Source: Mycobacterium sp. ITM-2016-00317 (GTDB taxonomy: Bacteria > Actinomycetota > Actinomycetes > Mycobacteriales > Mycobacteriaceae). From it: a stretch of DNA of 64,000 bases. A program made the translations under genes and the position numbers. Under the pieces are notes generated by a model. That model was not told the DNA's origin, searched no databases, and saw only the letters and a program-made list of their open reading frames with translations. The stretch is from assembly GCF_002968295.1 (NCBI RefSeq), contig NZ_CP134399.1, positions 4,712,001-4,776,000 on the forward strand, in the 5' to 3' direction. Positions 18,539 through 26,552 of this stretch are shown here, piece by piece; the stretch's first letter is position 1; each line of letters begins with the position of its first letter.

Positions 18539-18554
18539 CTAACCGATTGTTAGG
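18538..18554. promoter_or_regulatory. Inverted-repeat operator overlapping the XRE gene start
   Basis: CCTAAC-CGATT-GTTAGG is a perfect 6-5-6 inverted repeat ending on the first base of the GTG start codon. No Shine-Dalgarno precedes the gene, so a leaderless transcript starting in or next to the operator is likely. Confidence 0.6.
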
Positions 18555-18628
18555 AAAACCCAACGGAACGTCAAGTTTTGATTTCGCTACTGGCGCGCAA
18601 CCGCCGCGTGTAAACCGAAAACCCCCAG

Positions 18629-19378
18629 CTAGGCGAAGTACTTGGCGAAGCGCGGCGGCATGATCTTCATGACCTCCACCAGCGGCCACCACGGCCAGCC
18701 GGGGACGACGGCGCGGCCCTTCTCCTTCTCGATGGCCGCGACCATGGCCTTCACGCCGGTCTCGTTGTCGACCATCAGCAGGGTCTTGTTGGCCTTGGCG
18801 GTCATCTCGGACTCGATGTAGCCGGGCTCCAGCACGGTGATCTTGATCGGCCCGGACGGGTACTCGGCGCGCAGCGACTCTCCCAGCGAGGTGACCCCGG
18901 CCTTGCTGGCGGAGTAGGCGGCCTTGAATCCCGGCACCCCGACGTTGCCGAGCACTGAGGACACCAGGACCAGATGCCCCTTGCCTGCGGCCTTGAAGAT
19001 CTCCAGCGCGCTCTCGATCTGGACCAGCGCGGCAACGAGATTGGTCTCGATCGTGGCCTTGTTCGCCCACAGCTTGCCGCCGCCGAGCGGATAGCCCTTG
19101 CCGATGCCCGCGTTGACGATGACGCAGTCGAGACCGCCGAGTTCCTCGCGCAGTTCATTGAAGACCTTCGGCACCTGCTCGTGGTCGTTGACGTCGAGCG
19201 CGGCCACCGCGATCGTGATGTTCGGGTAGTCCGCCAGCAGCTCGGCCTTGAGCTCGTCGAGGTTGTCGACGCGCCGTGCGCACAGGGCCAGGTCGCGCCC
19301 CTTGGCGGCGAACTGCCGGGCCATGCCCGCACCGAGGCCCGAGCTGGCGCCGGTGATCAGGATCTTCTGCCGAGTCAT
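18629..19378 (-). CDS. Short-chain dehydrogenase/reductase
   Basis: A classical 249-residue SDR with the nucleotide-binding TGASSGLG near residue 9, the structural NAG motif in VNAGIG, a catalytic Ser in VLVSSVLG and the Tyr-Lys pair in YSASK. It matches Rv0945 by position, beside the Fpg-like gene Rv0944. It likely reduces or oxidises a lipid carbonyl or alcohol with NADP(H), but the substrate is not evident. The C-terminal PPRFAKYFA tail resembles membrane-peripheral mycobacterial SDRs. Confidence 0.88.
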   Translation of the reverse strand: MTRQKILITGASSGLGAGMARQFAAKGRDLALCARRVDNLDELKAELLADYPNITIAVAALDVNDHEQVPKVFNELREELGGLDCVIVNAGIGKGYPLGGGKLWANKATIETNLVAALVQIESALEIFKAAGKGHLVLVSSVLGNVGVPGFKAAYSASKAGVTSLGESLRAEYPSGPIKITVLEPGYIESEMTAKANKTLLMVDNETGVKAMVAAIEKEKGRAVVPGWPWWPLVEVMKIMPPRFAKYFA

Positions 19379-19448
19379 GCGGGCAGGATAACCGGGTTAG
19401 ACAAGTCAGGAGTAATCGCCCGCAACCCTCCGCCGGGATCGGGGCCGG

Positions 19449-20312
19449 TCATTTGAGTAGGCGCGACATGCGGCGATCGGCGAGCACCTTGCCGCCGGTC
19501 TGGCAGGTCGGGCAGTACTGGAACGACTTGTCGGCGAACGAGACCTCGCGGACGGTGTCCCCGCAGACCGGGCAGGGCAGCCCGGTGCGGGCGTGCACGC
19601 GCAGCCCGGAACGTTTCTCACCCTTCAACGTCGCCGCCTGCTGCCCGACCGACCTCGTCACCGCGTCGGTCAGCACCGAGATCATCGCGTCGTGCAGCGC
19701 CACCGACTGCGCGTCGGTCAGCTTGTTGGCCGTCGCGAACGGCGACAGCTTGGCGACGTGCAGGATCTCGTCGCTGTAGGCGTTGCCGATACCGGCGATC
19801 ACCTTCTGATCGGTGATGACGGTCTTGATCCGTCCCGACTGCCCACTGAGCACCTCGGTGAGCGCCGGCCCGCTCAGCGACAGCGCGTCGGGCCCCAGCG
19901 AGGCGATCTGCGGTACCGACATCGGGTCGTCGACGAGCCAGACCGCGAGCCGCTTCTGGGTGCCGGCCTCGGTCAGGTCGAAGCCCGGGGACTCCCCCGG
20001 CGGTCCCAGGTGGACGCGCAGCGCGATCGGCCCCTTGCCGGGTTTCAGCGGCGCGGGGGCCAGCTTGTCCGACCAGCGCAGCCAGCCGGCGCGGGACAGA
20101 TGTGTGATCAGGTGCAACTCCGCGGTCTGTAGTCCGAGGTACTTGCCCCATCGATTGGCGCCGATCACCTCCTGGCCGTGCAGCACCGACACCGGCGGAT
20201 CGAAGGTCTTGAGCACCGACAGCGCCGAGACGTCGACCCGGCCGACGGGCAGGCCGGTGGCATGCCGGCGCAGGTGATCGGCGAGTGCTTCGACCTCGGG
20301 CAGCTCGGGCAT
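19449..20312 (-). CDS. Fpg/Nei-family DNA glycosylase
   Basis: The protein starts MPELPEVE, giving the catalytic N-terminal proline and Glu of the formamidopyrimidine-DNA glycosylase family; the ATG at 20312 is therefore secure although the frame runs further upstream. The helix-two-turn-helix segment contains KVIAGIGNAYSDEIL, and the C-terminal zinc finger is intact with two CPxC pairs (CPVC and CPTC). The length of 287 residues is normal. It excises oxidised bases and nicks the abasic site. It is the counterpart of Rv0944 and lies five bases after the upstream membrane-protein stop. Confidence 0.92.
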   Translation of the reverse strand: MPELPEVEALADHLRRHATGLPVGRVDVSALSVLKTFDPPVSVLHGQEVIGANRWGKYLGLQTAELHLITHLSRAGWLRWSDKLAPAPLKPGKGPIALRVHLGPPGESPGFDLTEAGTQKRLAVWLVDDPMSVPQIASLGPDALSLSGPALTEVLSGQSGRIKTVITDQKVIAGIGNAYSDEILHVAKLSPFATANKLTDAQSVALHDAMISVLTDAVTRSVGQQAATLKGEKRSGLRVHARTGLPCPVCGDTVREVSFADKSFQYCPTCQTGGKVLADRRMSRLLK

Positions 20313-20317
20313 GGCCT

Positions 20318-20698
20318 TCAGTCTGCCTTGACGAGCACCGACAGTCCCCAGCCAACGATCGACAACACGATCGCCGCCCAGATCGCGGTCCACCAGAAAT
20401 GGTCGATGGCCAGACCCCAGTGGGTGGTGTGCTCGGTGATCCACGAGGTGATCCACAGCATGAGTGCGTTGATCACGATGTGGAACAGCCCCAGCGTGAG
20501 GACGTAGAGCGGGATCGAGATGATCTGCACGATCGGCTTGATGATCGCGTTGACCAACCCGAAGATGATCGCCACCACGAAGATGATGCCGATCCGCGCG
20601 GCCGTGCTGTCACCGCCGACGAACTCGATGCCCGGGACGAGCAGTGTCACCAGCCACAGCGCCAGCCCGGTCAGCGCCGCCCGCAGCAGAAAACCCAT
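20318..20698 (-). CDS. Phage-holin-4-superfamily-like membrane protein
   Basis: A 126-residue protein with four membrane helices and short loops, beginning MGFLLRAALTGLALWLVTLLV. The pattern of Ile/Val helices with NAIIKPIVQIISIPL is typical of the widespread phage holin family (superfamily IV) membrane proteins of actinobacteria, which are chromosomal and not evidence of a prophage. The ATG at 20698 gives the family length; an upstream start at 20734 is possible. It is followed closely by the Fpg-like gene, suggesting an operon. Confidence 0.72.
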   Translation of the reverse strand: MGFLLRAALTGLALWLVTLLVPGIEFVGGDSTAARIGIIFVVAIIFGLVNAIIKPIVQIISIPLYVLTLGLFHIVINALMLWITSWITEHTTHWGLAIDHFWWTAIWAAIVLSIVGWGLSVLVKAD

Positions 20699-20741
20699 CC
20701 GCTCATGATCACGCCGCGTCGGACAATCCGCCACCCCGGAC

Positions 20742-20759
20742 TAGAACACGTTCTAATAT
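20742..20759 (+). promoter_or_regulatory. KstR-type operator over a -10 element
   Basis: TAGAACACGTTCTA (20742-20755) is a perfect 6-2-6 inverted repeat fitting TnnAACnnGTTnnA, the KstR consensus of cholesterol-catabolism genes. TAATAT (20754-20759) fits the mycobacterial -10 and overlaps the operator, placing the start of transcription near 20766, upstream of the GTG at 20787. Confidence 0.7.
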
Positions 20760-20786
20760 TCGGGGCACCGACCAGCAGGAGGCGAT

Positions 20787-21659
20787 GTGCGTTTCACCTA
20801 TGCCGAAGCGATGACCGATCCGACGTTCTACATCCCGTTGGCACGGGCCGCCGAAGCCGCCGGCTATCACGCGATGACGATCCCCGACAGCGTGGCCTAT
20901 CCGTTCGAATCGGACTCGAAGTATCCCTACACCCCGGACGGCAATCGGGAGTTCCTGGACGGCAAGGCGTTCATCGAGTCGTTCGTGCTGACCGCGGCGC
21001 TGTGCGCGGTGACGACGACCCTGCATTTCAACCACTTCGTGCTGAAGCTGCCGATCCGGCCGCCGGCGCTGGTGGCCAAGCAAGCGGGCTCGCTGGCGGC
21101 GCTGTTCGGCAATCGGCTCGGGCTCGGCGTCGGCACCAGCCCGTGGCCCGAGGACTACGAGCTGATGAACGTGCCGTTCGCCCGGCGCGGCAAGCGGATG
21201 GACGAGTGCATCGACATCATCCGGGGCCTGACCTCCGGCGAGTACTTCGAGTACCACGGCGAGTTCTACGACATCCCGAAGACGAAGATGACGCCGGCGC
21301 CGTCGCAGCCGGTCCCGATCCTCATCGGCGGGCACGCCGACGCGGCGCTACGCCGCGCTGCGCGCAACGACGGCTGGATGCACGGCGGGGGTGATGCCGA
21401 GGAACTCGACACGCTGATCAAGAAGCTGGGGCAGTTCCGCGAGGAGGCCGGCACGGCCGCGAACCCGGATTACCAGATCCACGTGATCTCGATAGACGCC
21501 TACACCCCCGACGGCATCAAGCGGCTGGAGGACAAGGGCGTCACCGACGTGATCGTCGGTTTCCGCATCCCCTACGTCATGGGCCAGGACACCGAGCCGC
21601 TGGACGCGAAGATCCGCAACCTGGAGATGTTCGCCGAGAACGTCATCGCGAAGCTCTGA
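20787..21659 (+). CDS. LLM-class F420-dependent oxidoreductase under KstR-type control
   Basis: A 290-residue luciferase-like oxidoreductase. It shows the (beta/alpha)8 pattern, the GNRLGLGVGTSPWPEDYE segment and a PVPILIGGHADAALRRAAR stretch typical of mycobacterial F420-dependent members. It is positionally equivalent to Rv0940c. The GTG at 20787 has AGGAGG four bases upstream. The upstream KstR-type box suggests that it takes part in degradation of steroid or related side-chain compounds. Its TGA directly abuts the TGA of the convergent glycosyltransferase gene. Confidence 0.87.
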   Translation: MRFTYAEAMTDPTFYIPLARAAEAAGYHAMTIPDSVAYPFESDSKYPYTPDGNREFLDGKAFIESFVLTAALCAVTTTLHFNHFVLKLPIRPPALVAKQAGSLAALFGNRLGLGVGTSPWPEDYELMNVPFARRGKRMDECIDIIRGLTSGEYFEYHGEFYDIPKTKMTPAPSQPVPILIGGHADAALRRAARNDGWMHGGGDAEELDTLIKKLGQFREEAGTAANPDYQIHVISIDAYTPDGIKRLEDKGVTDVIVGFRIPYVMGQDTEPLDAKIRNLEMFAENVIAKL

Positions 21660-22940
21660 TCACGCGTCGCAGAGGCGTTTGAGGGTGTTGGCGATCGCGT
21701 CCACCGGCGTGGACGCCGCGATCGCTGCGCGCAGCTCCTCGGCGGCGGCTCGGTACCGGCCGTCGCGCCGCACGAGGTCGACGGCGGCGCCGACGGCTTC
21801 CGCGGTGGGCCAGGCGGTCTTGAGGTCGACGCCGACGCCGCGGTAGTCCACGCGCGCGGCCACCTCGGCCTTGTCCGAGGTCTCCCCGGCGACGATCAGC
21901 GGGACGCCGTGGCCGAGCGCGTACTGCACGCCGCCGTAGCCGCCGTTGGTGATCATCACGTCGACGTGCGGCAACAGCGCAGAGTACGGGATCCAGTCGG
22001 CGATGCGGGCGTTGTCGGGCACCCGGCCGCGCATGCGTTGTCCGCGCCGGCCGCCGGTGGTGGCGACCACCAGCAGGTCCCGGCGACCACCGAGGGCTTC
22101 CAGGGTGGGGGCGATCAGTTGGTCCAAATCGGCGTTGTCGAAGGTGCCCTGGGTGACGTGCACGACGGCGTCGGCGCGCTCCAGGTCGCCCCACCACGGC
22201 GGTCGGTCGAACTCCGCGGGCCCGGCCGGCAGCAGCGGGCCGACGAAGCCGACCGTCGACGGAAGGTCGCTGCGGGGGTATTCGAACTCCGGCACCGTCA
22301 GTTGCAGCAGGGCGTCCGCCAGCCGCGGCCAGTCGCTGATGAAGAACGGCGACTCCGGCGAACCCGCTTGGCGCAGTGCGCGATCGAATCGTCGTTGACT
22401 GGAGCGCATGATCACCCGGTGCGCGACGGTGGTCATCTGGCGGTAGTCGAGGCCGGGTTCGGGTTTCCAGGCCATGCCGAAGGGCGGGGTGTCCCTGCTC
22501 GAGATCGTCAGCGGCGCGACGCCGCAGACCACTACCGGCGGCCGTGGCTCGTCCTTCAGCAGCACGGGCACCGCGCCGGTGAAGGTCATGTCGGCGACGA
22601 CCGCGTCCACCGCCTCGTCGCGCAGCACCCGGCGTAGCGTTTCAGCTTCCGCGGCAAGGGGTTCGGTGAAGACCGTGGCCAATTCCGCCCGGCCCAGCCA
22701 GAACCGGCGTGCGGAGGCGGGCAACGCCCGCAGCAGCGCCGGCGTCCCTGCGGGCGCGTCGATGCGCACGCGGTCGGGCAGCTGGATCATCCGCAGTCCG
22801 GCGTCGCGCACCGTGCCGGTGAACTCCACTCCGGTCAGCACGGAGACGTCGTGCCCGAGGCCCTGGAGGCCGACGCCGACGTTGACGATGGGCATCACGT
22901 GTCCCTGCAGCGGGCTGACGGCGAGCAGATAATGGGCCAC
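21660..22940 (-). CDS. GT1-family glycosyltransferase (UGT/MGT-like)
   Basis: The 426-residue protein has the two Rossmann-like halves of GT-B glycosyltransferases. The N-terminal LLAVSPLQGHVMPIVNVG and the C-terminal nucleotide-sugar region TNGGYGGVQYALGHGVPLIV are typical of the MurG/UGT-like family 1 that glycosylates small lipophilic acceptors. The usual HGG of the donor motif reads NGG here. The GTG at 22940 is chosen for the AAGGA six bases upstream; the frame is open far beyond. The acceptor is unknown; a lipid or natural product is plausible. Confidence 0.85.
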   Translation of the reverse strand: MAHYLLAVSPLQGHVMPIVNVGVGLQGLGHDVSVLTGVEFTGTVRDAGLRMIQLPDRVRIDAPAGTPALLRALPASARRFWLGRAELATVFTEPLAAEAETLRRVLRDEAVDAVVADMTFTGAVPVLLKDEPRPPVVVCGVAPLTISSRDTPPFGMAWKPEPGLDYRQMTTVAHRVIMRSSQRRFDRALRQAGSPESPFFISDWPRLADALLQLTVPEFEYPRSDLPSTVGFVGPLLPAGPAEFDRPPWWGDLERADAVVHVTQGTFDNADLDQLIAPTLEALGGRRDLLVVATTGGRRGQRMRGRVPDNARIADWIPYSALLPHVDVMITNGGYGGVQYALGHGVPLIVAGETSDKAEVAARVDYRGVGVDLKTAWPTAEAVGAAVDLVRRDGRYRAAAEELRAAIAASTPVDAIANTLKRLCDA

Positions 22941-23294
22941 ACCGGATCCTTCGCCGTCGGGAGCGTCAGCCGCTGGGACTGCTGACACCGACACTACTGG
23001 CCCGCTCCGACCCTCGGCCGTAACCCGGACCCGGCCACCGCGCCGGCGACGATTCGAATACCCGTGGCGCACCGACGAACTGGGCGGTACGCATAACCGG
23101 CGCCGAACCGGGCACGGCTGCGGCGCTGGTGCGCACCCTGCTCGCGGGCGTCGGATGTTTGCCCCCACCGAGGTCGGCGCTGCGGGGCGCACCGGCGGTC
23201 CGCCGGTGCGCCGACCGCGCCCGCCGCAACCGGGGGTGAACGGCGGCACCGGTATCGTCGTGAACACCGGCGATGGAAGCTACAATTCGCGCTG
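22941..23294. other. Divergent intergenic region before the methyltransferase
   Basis: About 350 bases without a convincing gene separate the glycosyltransferase start and the first small ORF. The only element recognised is TACAAT (23281-23286), a good -10 that would start transcription at or just before the ATG at 23295. The strand opposite the methyltransferase carries an open extension of the glycosyltransferase frame, which lacks family sequence. Confidence 0.5.
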
Positions 23295-23336
23295 ATGACG
23301 AGTGTGGACATCGCGTCGGCGGAAGGCCTGATATGA
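23295..23336 (+). CDS. Tiny ORF 1 of a coupled chain (13 residues)
   Basis: An ATG-started ORF encoding MTSVDIASAEGLI, eight bases downstream of TACAAT and with no Shine-Dalgarno, so probably translated from a leaderless mRNA. Its TGA overlaps the ATG of the next tiny ORF (ATGA at 23333-23336). It looks like a translation-initiating leader rather than a functional peptide. Confidence 0.4.
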   Translation: MTSVDIASAEGLI

Positions 23337-23386
23337 GCACCACACCAGACCGGCGCGCGCACCGACACCGGTCCCGCCCGACATGA
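23333..23386 (+). CDS. Tiny ORF 2 of a coupled chain (17 residues)
   Basis: This ORF encodes MSTTPDRRAHRHRSRPT, strongly basic. It starts inside the stop of tiny ORF 1 and ends inside the start of the methyltransferase gene (ATGA at 23383-23386). Ribosomes could pass through all three by termination-reinitiation. The run of Arg and His codons might make the passage sensitive to those charged tRNAs; that is speculation. Confidence 0.4.
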   Translation: MSTTPDRRAHRHRSRPT

Positions 23387-24105
23387 CCGGCAAGCGCTAC
23401 GACGTTCCCGATGCGTTCGACGCCGGGGCCCGGGCCTACGACGGCCTGGTCGGCGCCAACCCCGGCTATCAGGAGCATCTTCGCCTGTCCGCGCAGCGAA
23501 TGCAGTTGCCCGACCAGGGCCGGGGCCTGCGACTACTCGACATCGGTTGTGGCACAGGCTTGTCCACCGCGGCACTGCTGAGCGTGGCGCCGCACGCCGA
23601 GATCGTCGCAGTGGACGGATCGGCGGGCATGCTGGCGCAGGCGCGCGCGAAGAAATGGCCGGCGGCGGTGACGTTCGTGCACAGTCGCGCCGAGACACTC
23701 CACGACGCCGGGGTTACCGGCGCGTTCGACGGCATTCTCGCCGCGTACCTGGTCCGCAACGTGGACGACGGGGACGACGTACTGGGGTCGCTGCTGAAAC
23801 TGCTCAAGCCCGGGGCGGTGCTCGCGGTGCACGAGTACTCGGTGCGCGACTCACGGCGGGCGACCGCCATCTGGAACATCGTCAGCACCGCGATCATCAT
23901 CCCGGCGGGGCGCCTGCGTTCCGGCGACGCCGGTCTCTACCGGTACCTGCGCCGCAGCGTCAACGAGTTCGACGGCGCCGAGGAGTTCCGTGATCGGCTG
24001 CGGCGCAACGGATTCGTCGATGTCGAGAGCATGACCGTGCCGGGCTGGCAGCGCGACATCGTGCACACGTTCCTCGGCAGGGCCCCGCACGCGGCGACCG
24101 ATTGA
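23383..24105 (+). CDS. SAM-dependent methyltransferase (UbiE/MenG-like)
   Basis: A 240-residue class I methyltransferase with motif I LLDIGCGTG (about residues 50-58), motif II acidic loop IVAVDGSAGML and post-motif ILAAYLVRNVDD. The overall layout resembles the UbiE/MenG group that methylates quinones and other lipids. It has no membrane segment except a weakly hydrophobic stretch near residue 170. There is no own Shine-Dalgarno; translation probably depends on the two upstream tiny ORFs. It faces away from the glycosyltransferase, so a shared lipid product is possible but unproven. Confidence 0.85.
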   Translation: MTGKRYDVPDAFDAGARAYDGLVGANPGYQEHLRLSAQRMQLPDQGRGLRLLDIGCGTGLSTAALLSVAPHAEIVAVDGSAGMLAQARAKKWPAAVTFVHSRAETLHDAGVTGAFDGILAAYLVRNVDDGDDVLGSLLKLLKPGAVLAVHEYSVRDSRRATAIWNIVSTAIIIPAGRLRSGDAGLYRYLRRSVNEFDGAEEFRDRLRRNGFVDVESMTVPGWQRDIVHTFLGRAPHAATD

Positions 24106-24149
24106 CGTAACGCGGGATTAACCAGCTGCCCTTTCGGGCATCCGACACC

Positions 24150-24494
24150 ATGGCATTCAAACTCACCTATTCCGATGGTCAAGAGTCCCAGCACGACGAC
24201 GACACCGTGTGGGATCTCGACGACGGCGTGCTGAAGCTGGGACGGAAGAAGGGCCAGTGGTCGGTGCTGTTGTCACCCAGCCACTGGGCCGTGCTCGAGT
24301 TCGTCGGCTCGTCGAGCGACGACGGCGAGTCCGGCAAGGATTCCGATGAGGACTCCGACGACGATGATTCCAAGGACGACTCCAAGGACGACTCTGCCAA
24401 GGACGACGCTTCCAAGGATGAGGACAAGGACAAGTCCGAGACGAAGTCCAAGGACGACGACTCCAAGGACGACAAGGACGACAAGGACGACTAG
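24150..24494 (+). CDS. Small protein with long acidic Asp/Ser/Lys tail
   Basis: A 114-residue protein. The first 52 residues could fold (MAFKLTYSDGQE, VLKLGRKKGQWSVLL), while residues 53-114 consist almost only of Ser, Asp, Glu, Lys and Ala with repeated SKDD and DKDD units. At DNA level this is a degenerate AAGGACGAC repeat. No signal peptide is seen. Such a tail is intrinsically disordered and could bind cations or basic proteins. The TAG stop overlaps that of the opposing hydrolase gene in CTAG (24491-24494). Function unknown. Confidence 0.7.
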   Translation: MAFKLTYSDGQESQHDDDTVWDLDDGVLKLGRKKGQWSVLLSPSHWAVLEFVGSSSDDGESGKDSDEDSDDDDSKDDSKDDSAKDDASKDEDKDKSETKSKDDDSKDDKDDKDD

Positions 24495-25294
24495 ACCGCG
24501 ATTCCGGCGGCCGCCAGAATCAGGTCGGCCACCTCGCGCGGCCTGGTGATCAGCGACACGTGCGACGTGTCGAGTTCGATTGTGCGCGCGCCCATCCGGT
24601 GGGCCAGGAAGCGCTGCAGGTCCGGGTTGATGGTGCGGTCCTGGGTCGATACCTGATACCAGCTCGGCTTAGCATGCCAGGCCGCAGCCGTGGTGCGCTC
24701 GGCCGGCAGCGTCGCGCGGTTGCGGCCCTGCACCGCGAACAACGCCCGGGCCCGTTCTACGGGGACGCCCGCGGCGAAGTCGGACAGGAACGCGGCTTCA
24801 TTCAGTTGGGCGTAGCCGTCCGAGGCGACCACCACACCCGCCGACGCGGGCGCTGTCGGGAACCGTTTCGCCAGCGCGGGGAAGTCCTCGCCTGCGTCGG
24901 GCGCCCGAGCCGACACGTACACCAGCGAGCTCACCGACGGGTCGTCGCCGACCTCGCTGACGACGGTCCCCGACCAGGAATGCCCGGCCAGCACCGTCGG
25001 CCCGTGCTGCAGCGCCAACACTCGGCGCGTCTCCGCCGCGGCGTCGGCGAGCGTGGTCAGCGGATTCTGTACCACCGCGACGTTCAGCCCGGCGTTCTGC
25101 AGGTGCGGCACCACGTCGATCCAGGACGATCCGTCCGCATACAGCCCGTGCACCAGCACGACGTTGCGGGCGAGAGTCGCGGCGGCGGGCACGCCACCGG
25201 GTGCCGCATGCGCCGACGCTCCCAGCCCGCTGCCGACGATCCCTGCCGCGGCAGCCAGCGTGAGACCGCCGAACGTTCTTCTCGACACGTCCAC
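24491..25294 (-). CDS. Tat-exported alpha/beta hydrolase
   Basis: A 267-residue protein with an N-terminal twin-arginine signal (SRRTFGG) and Ala-rich segment, then an alpha/beta hydrolase of the methylesterase/pyrethroid-hydrolase type. It has an oxyanion strand VVLVHGLYADGSSW, the nucleophile elbow GHSWSG and the catalytic His in DTSHVSL. The start is placed at the GTG at 25294; the GTG at 25288 would also work. It should act outside the cytosol on an ester. Only the C-terminal 268 codons of a much longer open frame are coding by family evidence. Confidence 0.83.
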   Translation of the reverse strand: MDVSRRTFGGLTLAAAAGIVGSGLGASAHAAPGGVPAAATLARNVVLVHGLYADGSSWIDVVPHLQNAGLNVAVVQNPLTTLADAAAETRRVLALQHGPTVLAGHSWSGTVVSEVGDDPSVSSLVYVSARAPDAGEDFPALAKRFPTAPASAGVVVASDGYAQLNEAAFLSDFAAGVPVERARALFAVQGRNRATLPAERTTAAAWHAKPSWYQVSTQDRTINPDLQRFLAHRMGARTIELDTSHVSLITRPREVADLILAAAGIAV

Positions 25295-25432
25295 CCGAAA
25301 CCCGCCTTCCCCCGTCGACTCACACCTGGACCGACCGTATGGGATGTGCGCGGCGCCCGCCCGGCGTGAGGCGTGGGGCGTGCGGTCGCGGACGGAAGTG
25401 GTGCTCGCCGCGACGTAGTCTGGGCGCCACCT

Positions 25433-26083
25433 ATGACCGACACCCCGCCTGTCACCGTCGACGCACTGCACGTCGCTGATCCCGCCGACGCCTGGACGCA
25501 GGCCGGGTTCAGCGTCGATCCGGACGACGTCTGCCGCGTCGGCGGGGTGCGCCTGCGACTGGTCGGCCGCGACCACGGCACGGGCATCGTCGGCTGGTCC
25601 CTGCGCGGATGGCCGCCGGATCTCGACGTCTTCGACAGCATCCCGACCACCGGCTCGGACGCAGACCACGCCGCTGCCGCCGCACACGCCAACGGCGTGA
25701 CCGGGATCGATCACGTCGTGCTCATGTCGCCGAACCTGGACCGGACGGTCGCGGCACTGGCCTCGGTGGGCGTGGCCCCGCGCCGCGAGCGTGACGCCGA
25801 ATTGGGCGGACGCCCGATCCGCCAGATCTTCTTCCGGCTGGGCGAGGTGATCCTCGAGGTCGTCGGCTCCCCCACCGCAGCGGGCCAAGGGCCGTCAACG
25901 CTGTGGGGCATCACCTACGTGGTGACGGACATCGACGCGGCCGCGTCGTTCTTCGGTGATCGCACCTCCGCGGTGAAACCGGCGGTGCAGCCGGGCCGGC
26001 GGATCACCACGCTGCGGAACCTCGAGTTCGGGATGTCGGTCCGAACGGCGATGATCTCGGCCCCTTATCCTCGTACCCCATGA
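25433..26083 (+). CDS. VOC/glyoxalase-fold protein
   Basis: A 216-residue protein with a vicinal-oxygen-chelate repeat from about residue 85 ([19 protein letters not shown]) and a second half containing [18 protein letters not shown]. Metal-binding residues are not complete enough to call a specific dioxygenase or isomerase. The ATG at 25433 is eleven bases after TAGTCT. Its stop overlaps the rnhA start (ATGA at 26080-26083), so the two genes are translationally coupled, although no functional link is obvious. Confidence 0.75.
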   Translation: MTDTPPVTVDALHVADPADAWTQAGFSVDPDDVCRVGGVRLRLVGRDHGTGIVGWSLRGWPPDLDVFDSIPTTGSDADHAAAAAHANGVTGIDHVVLMSPNLDRTVAALASVGVAPRRERDAELGGRPIRQIFFRLGEVILEVVGSPTAAGQGPSTLWGITYVVTDIDAAASFFGDRTSAVKPAVQPGRRITTLRNLEFGMSVRTAMISAPYPRTP

Positions 26084-26544
26084 ACGAGTCCACCGAGGAC
26101 CCCGTCGTCATCCACACCGACGGCGGCTGCCGGCCCAACCCGGGCCCCGGCGGCTGGGGTGCCGTGCTGCGCCGCGGCGCACACGTGCGCGAGATGTTCG
26201 GCGGTGAGGCCGCGACGACGAGCAACAACCGGATGGAGCTGATGGCGCCGATTATGGCGCTGGAGGCGCTGACCCGGCCGGTGGTGGTGCACCTGCACAC
26301 CGACAGCACCTATGTCCGCAACGGCATCACCAAGTGGGTGTTCGGCTGGGAGCGCAACGGCTGGCTGACCGCCGCCAAGCAGCCGGTGAAGAACGTCGAT
26401 CTGTGGCAGCGGCTCCAGATCGCCTGCGCGCAGCACCGCGTCGAATGGTTCTGGGTGAAGGGCCACTCGGGTATCGCCGACAACGAGCTTGCCGATCAGT
26501 TGGCGACCCGCGGTCTGCAGGAAGCGGTCGCCGCGGCCGTCTGA
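26080..26544 (+). CDS. rnhA: Ribonuclease HI, stand-alone
   Basis: A 154-residue RNase HI that removes RNA from RNA-DNA hybrids. The catalytic acidic residues are present: Asp14 (HTDGGC), Glu53 (NNRMEL), Asp75 (HTDSTY) and the C-terminal Asp in ADNELAD, with the His of KGHSG. The basic handle region is short. In M. tuberculosis the known RNase HI domain is fused to a CobC-like phosphatase (Rv2228c), whereas this one is a single domain, as in some fast growers. It is coupled to the VOC gene. Confidence 0.93.
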   Translation: MNESTEDPVVIHTDGGCRPNPGPGGWGAVLRRGAHVREMFGGEAATTSNNRMELMAPIMALEALTRPVVVHLHTDSTYVRNGITKWVFGWERNGWLTAAKQPVKNVDLWQRLQIACAQHRVEWFWVKGHSGIADNELADQLATRGLQEAVAAAV

Positions 26545-26552
26545 GCTTCTCG

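Noticed and set aside
20318..20698. Holin-like gene as a sign of a prophage
   Set aside because: This holin-superfamily protein is a common chromosomal actinobacterial gene and no other phage genes are near.
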